From the NCBI GenBank assembly GCA_947458455.1, contig CANGYJ010000016.1, positions 26,172-90,171 of the forward strand: a stretch of 64,000 bases of DNA, written 5' to 3'. A program made the position numbers and the translations under genes. The notes beneath the pieces are model-generated. The model did not search any database. It was not told the DNA's origin and saw only the letters and a program-made list of their open reading frames with translations. Position 1 is the first letter of the stretch. Each line of letters begins with the position of its first letter. The stretch is from Verrucomicrobiaceae bacterium. Lineage in GTDB: Bacteria > Verrucomicrobiota > Verrucomicrobiia > Verrucomicrobiales > Verrucomicrobiaceae. Positions 61,897 through 64,000 of this stretch are shown piece after piece.

Positions 61897-62888
61897 TCAG
61901 TTCTCCACCTTCACCAGTGCCACGCGGCGGTTCTTGGCGCGGCCTTCTTCGCTACTGTTGGTGGCGATGGGGCACTGGTAGCCCACACCGCAGGGCGTGA
62001 GTCTTGAAGCAGCGGAGGGAACGCGTTTGTTCAGCGCAGCGACGACGAATGCCGCACGGTTTTGGGAGAGTTCAATGTTGCCTTCAAATTTCCCTACGGT
62101 GTCGGTGTGACCGACGACAAGCAGACGCAGAGCGGTGTCTGATTTCAGCAGCTTTGCCACTTCATCGAGTATGGCATCGGACTCAGGCTTCAAGGCGTCG
62201 GACGCCGTGTCGAAGTGGAAGCCATAGAGATTCACGGAACCCTGCTGAAGGATACCCGAGGCCATTTCCTCGGCTTTGACGAGCACCATCTTCTCCGCCA
62301 TCGCCTGCGTCTCGATCAGATCGAGAGCGATCACGGTACGCCTGCTTGAGGTTGCAGACTCTTCGGTGTCACCGTGCCCGCTTTGTAATTCGCCACGAAC
62401 AACGCCACATGCGCCCCGTCCTTCTTCGCCGCGAGGTAACGAGCACCTGGGTGACTGATGGCAAAGGTGCCACCAGGCCGGTTGGCAAAGAGCGAATGAA
62501 ACAGCAGAGCTCTGCCCGCGTTGAGTTCCTCGCCCGTGCCTTCCCAAAGCGTCTCCCAGCCACTAGCAGCGAGTTCGCTCCGGTAGTTTTGATAGACTTC
62601 CAAAGCCGTGCGCTGGGGATCATTGATGACGTGAGTCACCATCGTCACCTTGCCCTCCAGCATGAGACTTTTGGCAAAGAGGTTCACGTTCGGCTTTTTC
62701 GTCAGCTTGCCCAGTGGCAGCGTGTAGCTATCGAAGGCCTTCTCTTCATACAACGTGGTGCGTGTGCCCTCATAGCGCTTCAAGCCTGCAGGGTCCTTGG
62801 AGCCAGGAATATCCACCACATCTTGAGCTGGCAGCCAAGTGGCAAAGCCGGCTAAACGAGCGAAAAGTGAGAGGAAACTGGATTTCAT
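61897..62888 (-). pseudogene. DUF4892-OmpA gene with a single frameshift
   Basis: Read from ATG 62888: MKSSFLSLFARLAGFATWLP signal, then DUF4892-type residues (DIPGSKDPAGLKRYEGTRTT, DSYTLPLGKLTKKPNVNLF, VYQNYRSELAASGWETLWEG), ending TPKSLQPQAGVP and stop. The other frame continues at once with TVIALDLIETQAMAEKM and the OmpA domain: GFHFDTASDALKPESDAILD, LRLLVVGHTDTVGKFEGN, QNRAAFVVAALNKR. Homologues read through as one protein near PQAGV-TVIAL. Loss of one base around 62336 explains it. It could be a real mutation or a sequencing deletion. OmpA-type proteins tie outer membrane to peptidoglycan. Confidence 0.75.
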
Positions 62889-63074
62889 ACGATGAGGTGA
62901 GGACGAGCGAGCAGCAGAAACAAGCCGCATTACTGAGGCGTTCAGCAATGACCACCAAAGATGCCGACAGGACTTTCGATGGCTCCCCAGCACCTATGAT
63001 TTGTCCTGAGGACCGAGCATTCACTCACACTTTGGGATTGTCCTTTCGGAGCTGATTGGTCAGACTGCGAGTCC

Positions 63075-63836
63075 ATGAAATTCACGCTCCTCTCCGCCGC
63101 CCTGCTCTTCGCTGTCTCCGCCTTTGCACAGAGCACTCAACCCGCCGCACCCGCTGTCAAACTACCGCCGCAGGCTCCCGATGTGGCTGCGCAGAAGTTC
63201 AGCCCCGATGGCAAAGTGAATCCCGGCTTCGCCGATGCGCATGAGCGCTTCGTGAAAATCGCTCAGGAGGGTAAGGCACAGCTCGTCTTCCTCGGAGACT
63301 CCATCACGGCAGGCTGGGGCAGCAAAAAAGACATCTGGGACAAGGCCTTCGGTGCCTATCAGCCTGCCAACTTTGGCATCGGCGGTGATCGCACTCAGCA
63401 TGTGCTCTGGCGCATCCAAAACGGTGAACTCGACGGCATCAAACCCAAAGCCTGCGTGCTCATGATCGGCACCAACAACTCCGGCACCGATCCCGCCGAA
63501 GGCATCGCCAAAGGTGTCACCGCCATCGTCGAAACCATCCGCGCCAAACAACCTCAGGCCAAAATCCTCCTTCTCGCCGTCTTCCCGCGTGGTGAGTTCC
63601 CCAGCACGCCAGCCAAAACCAATTCCGGCCGCGACAAGCTCAAGCAGGTGAATGAAATCATCGCCCAACTCGATGACGGCAAGAACATCCACTTCTTCGA
63701 TATTGGCTCCAAGTTCCTCCAGCCTGATGGCTCCATCACCAAAGACATCATGCCCGATTTCCTCCACCTCTCCGCCGCCGGTTATCAAATCTGGGCCGAT
63801 GCCATCAAGCCAAAGCTCGCCGAGTTAATGAAGTAA
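63075..63836 (+). CDS. Exported SGNH/GDSL-family hydrolase
   Basis: 253 residues with a Sec signal (MKFTLLSAALLFAVSAFAQ). SGNH block I is FLGDSITAGWG (Ser76), block II GIGGDRTQHVLWRI (Gly), block III MIGTNNSGTDP (Asn) and block V PDFLHLSAAGYQIWAD (Asp-x-x-His). Closest to PAF-acetylhydrolase-like or sugar-esterase members; substrate undetermined. Typical length. Divergent from the frameshifted OmpA gene across a 186-base gap. Confidence 0.93.
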   Translation: MKFTLLSAALLFAVSAFAQSTQPAAPAVKLPPQAPDVAAQKFSPDGKVNPGFADAHERFVKIAQEGKAQLVFLGDSITAGWGSKKDIWDKAFGAYQPANFGIGGDRTQHVLWRIQNGELDGIKPKACVLMIGTNNSGTDPAEGIAKGVTAIVETIRAKQPQAKILLLAVFPRGEFPSTPAKTNSGRDKLKQVNEIIAQLDDGKNIHFFDIGSKFLQPDGSITKDIMPDFLHLSAAGYQIWADAIKPKLAELMK

Positions 63837-63943
63837 GCGCCCTACCCCGAATGACGCTAAAATCACCCGCGTCACTAGATTGCTTTTGGCGAATCTTTCC
63901 GCGTCGAGCTAAAGGCGGCCAGCTCCTCAACACGCCTCACCCC

Positions 63944-64000
63944 ATGCACAAAACTACGCTTCTACTCTCCCTCGTTCTGGCCTTCGCCAGCCTGAACAGC
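63944..64000 (+). CDS. 5' end of an exported protein (partial)
   Basis: ATG 63944 begins a hydrophobic leader (MHKTTLLLSLVLAFASLNS) that continues past the window edge. It is a typical Sec signal start. Product unknown. Confidence 0.55.
   Translation, partial: MHKTTLLLSLVLAFASLNS

Overview
The window is a GC-rich (about 60% by eye) chromosomal segment that looks like a Verrucomicrobia genome, close to Prosthecobacter/Verrucomicrobium-type bacteria. This rests on gene families rather than a marker gene: Planctomycetes/Verrucomicrobia-type secreted proteins (two DUF1501 Tat proteins, a DUF1549/DUF1553 cytochrome-like protein, a cytochrome-WD40 protein, a PPC-domain protein, an SHD1-heparinase fusion) sit among Gram-negative housekeeping genes (kdsB, plsY, gpsA, tatC, an OmpA-type protein). 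No rRNA, tRNA, CRISPR array, prophage or intact insertion sequence was found.

Layout. 1-9.4 kb: dprA, the feoA-feoB iron(II) transporter, a sialidase-like protein, a potBC-type permease pair without its ATPase or binding protein, and ppk. 9.4-17.2 kb: two secreted unknowns, a NagB-LmbE fusion with a degenerate deacetylase half, a histidine phosphatase coupled to gltX, and a DUF1501 protein. 17.2-29 kb: a nucleotidyltransferase-HEPN pair and a run of exported proteins (ceramidase-like, P1-nuclease/phospholipase C-like with NPCBM, DUF1549/1553, FKBP lipoprotein, cytochrome-WD40, heparinase-like), with a decayed transposase between them. 29-38 kb: NUDIX, tatC, a LURP-one-like protein, a coiled-coil Q-rich membrane protein, a receptor-type nucleotide cyclase, a type II glutamine synthetase behind a likely sigma-54 promoter, and kdsB. 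38-50.5 kb: pyrG, a HerA-like ATPase, a class A beta-lactamase fold hydrolase, plsY-gpsA and carB. 50.5-52 kb: an accessory island with a REP-associated tyrosine transposase (RAYT) and an AT-richer unknown gene, bounded by inverted copies of one REP doublet. 52-64 kb: Tat-exported sugar isomerase-like protein, DUF1501 plus PPC protein, a broken esterase-SMP30 gene, FmdB zinc ribbon, a coupled pair of secreted unknowns, a frameshifted DUF4892-OmpA gene and an SGNH hydrolase.

How the genes fit together. Much of the window serves the cell envelope and degradation of outside polymers, with export through Sec or Tat; tatC itself is here and at least three proteins carry twin-arginine signals. Many neighbours are translationally coupled by 4-base ATGA or GTGA overlaps. 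Several small-repeat families lie between genes, some with REP architecture, and two appear to have been absorbed into signal-peptide coding sequence. Four loci carry frameshifts or stops (23.2, 37.9, 56.1 and 61.9 kb). The transposase is genuine decay; the other three could be decay or sequencing indels.
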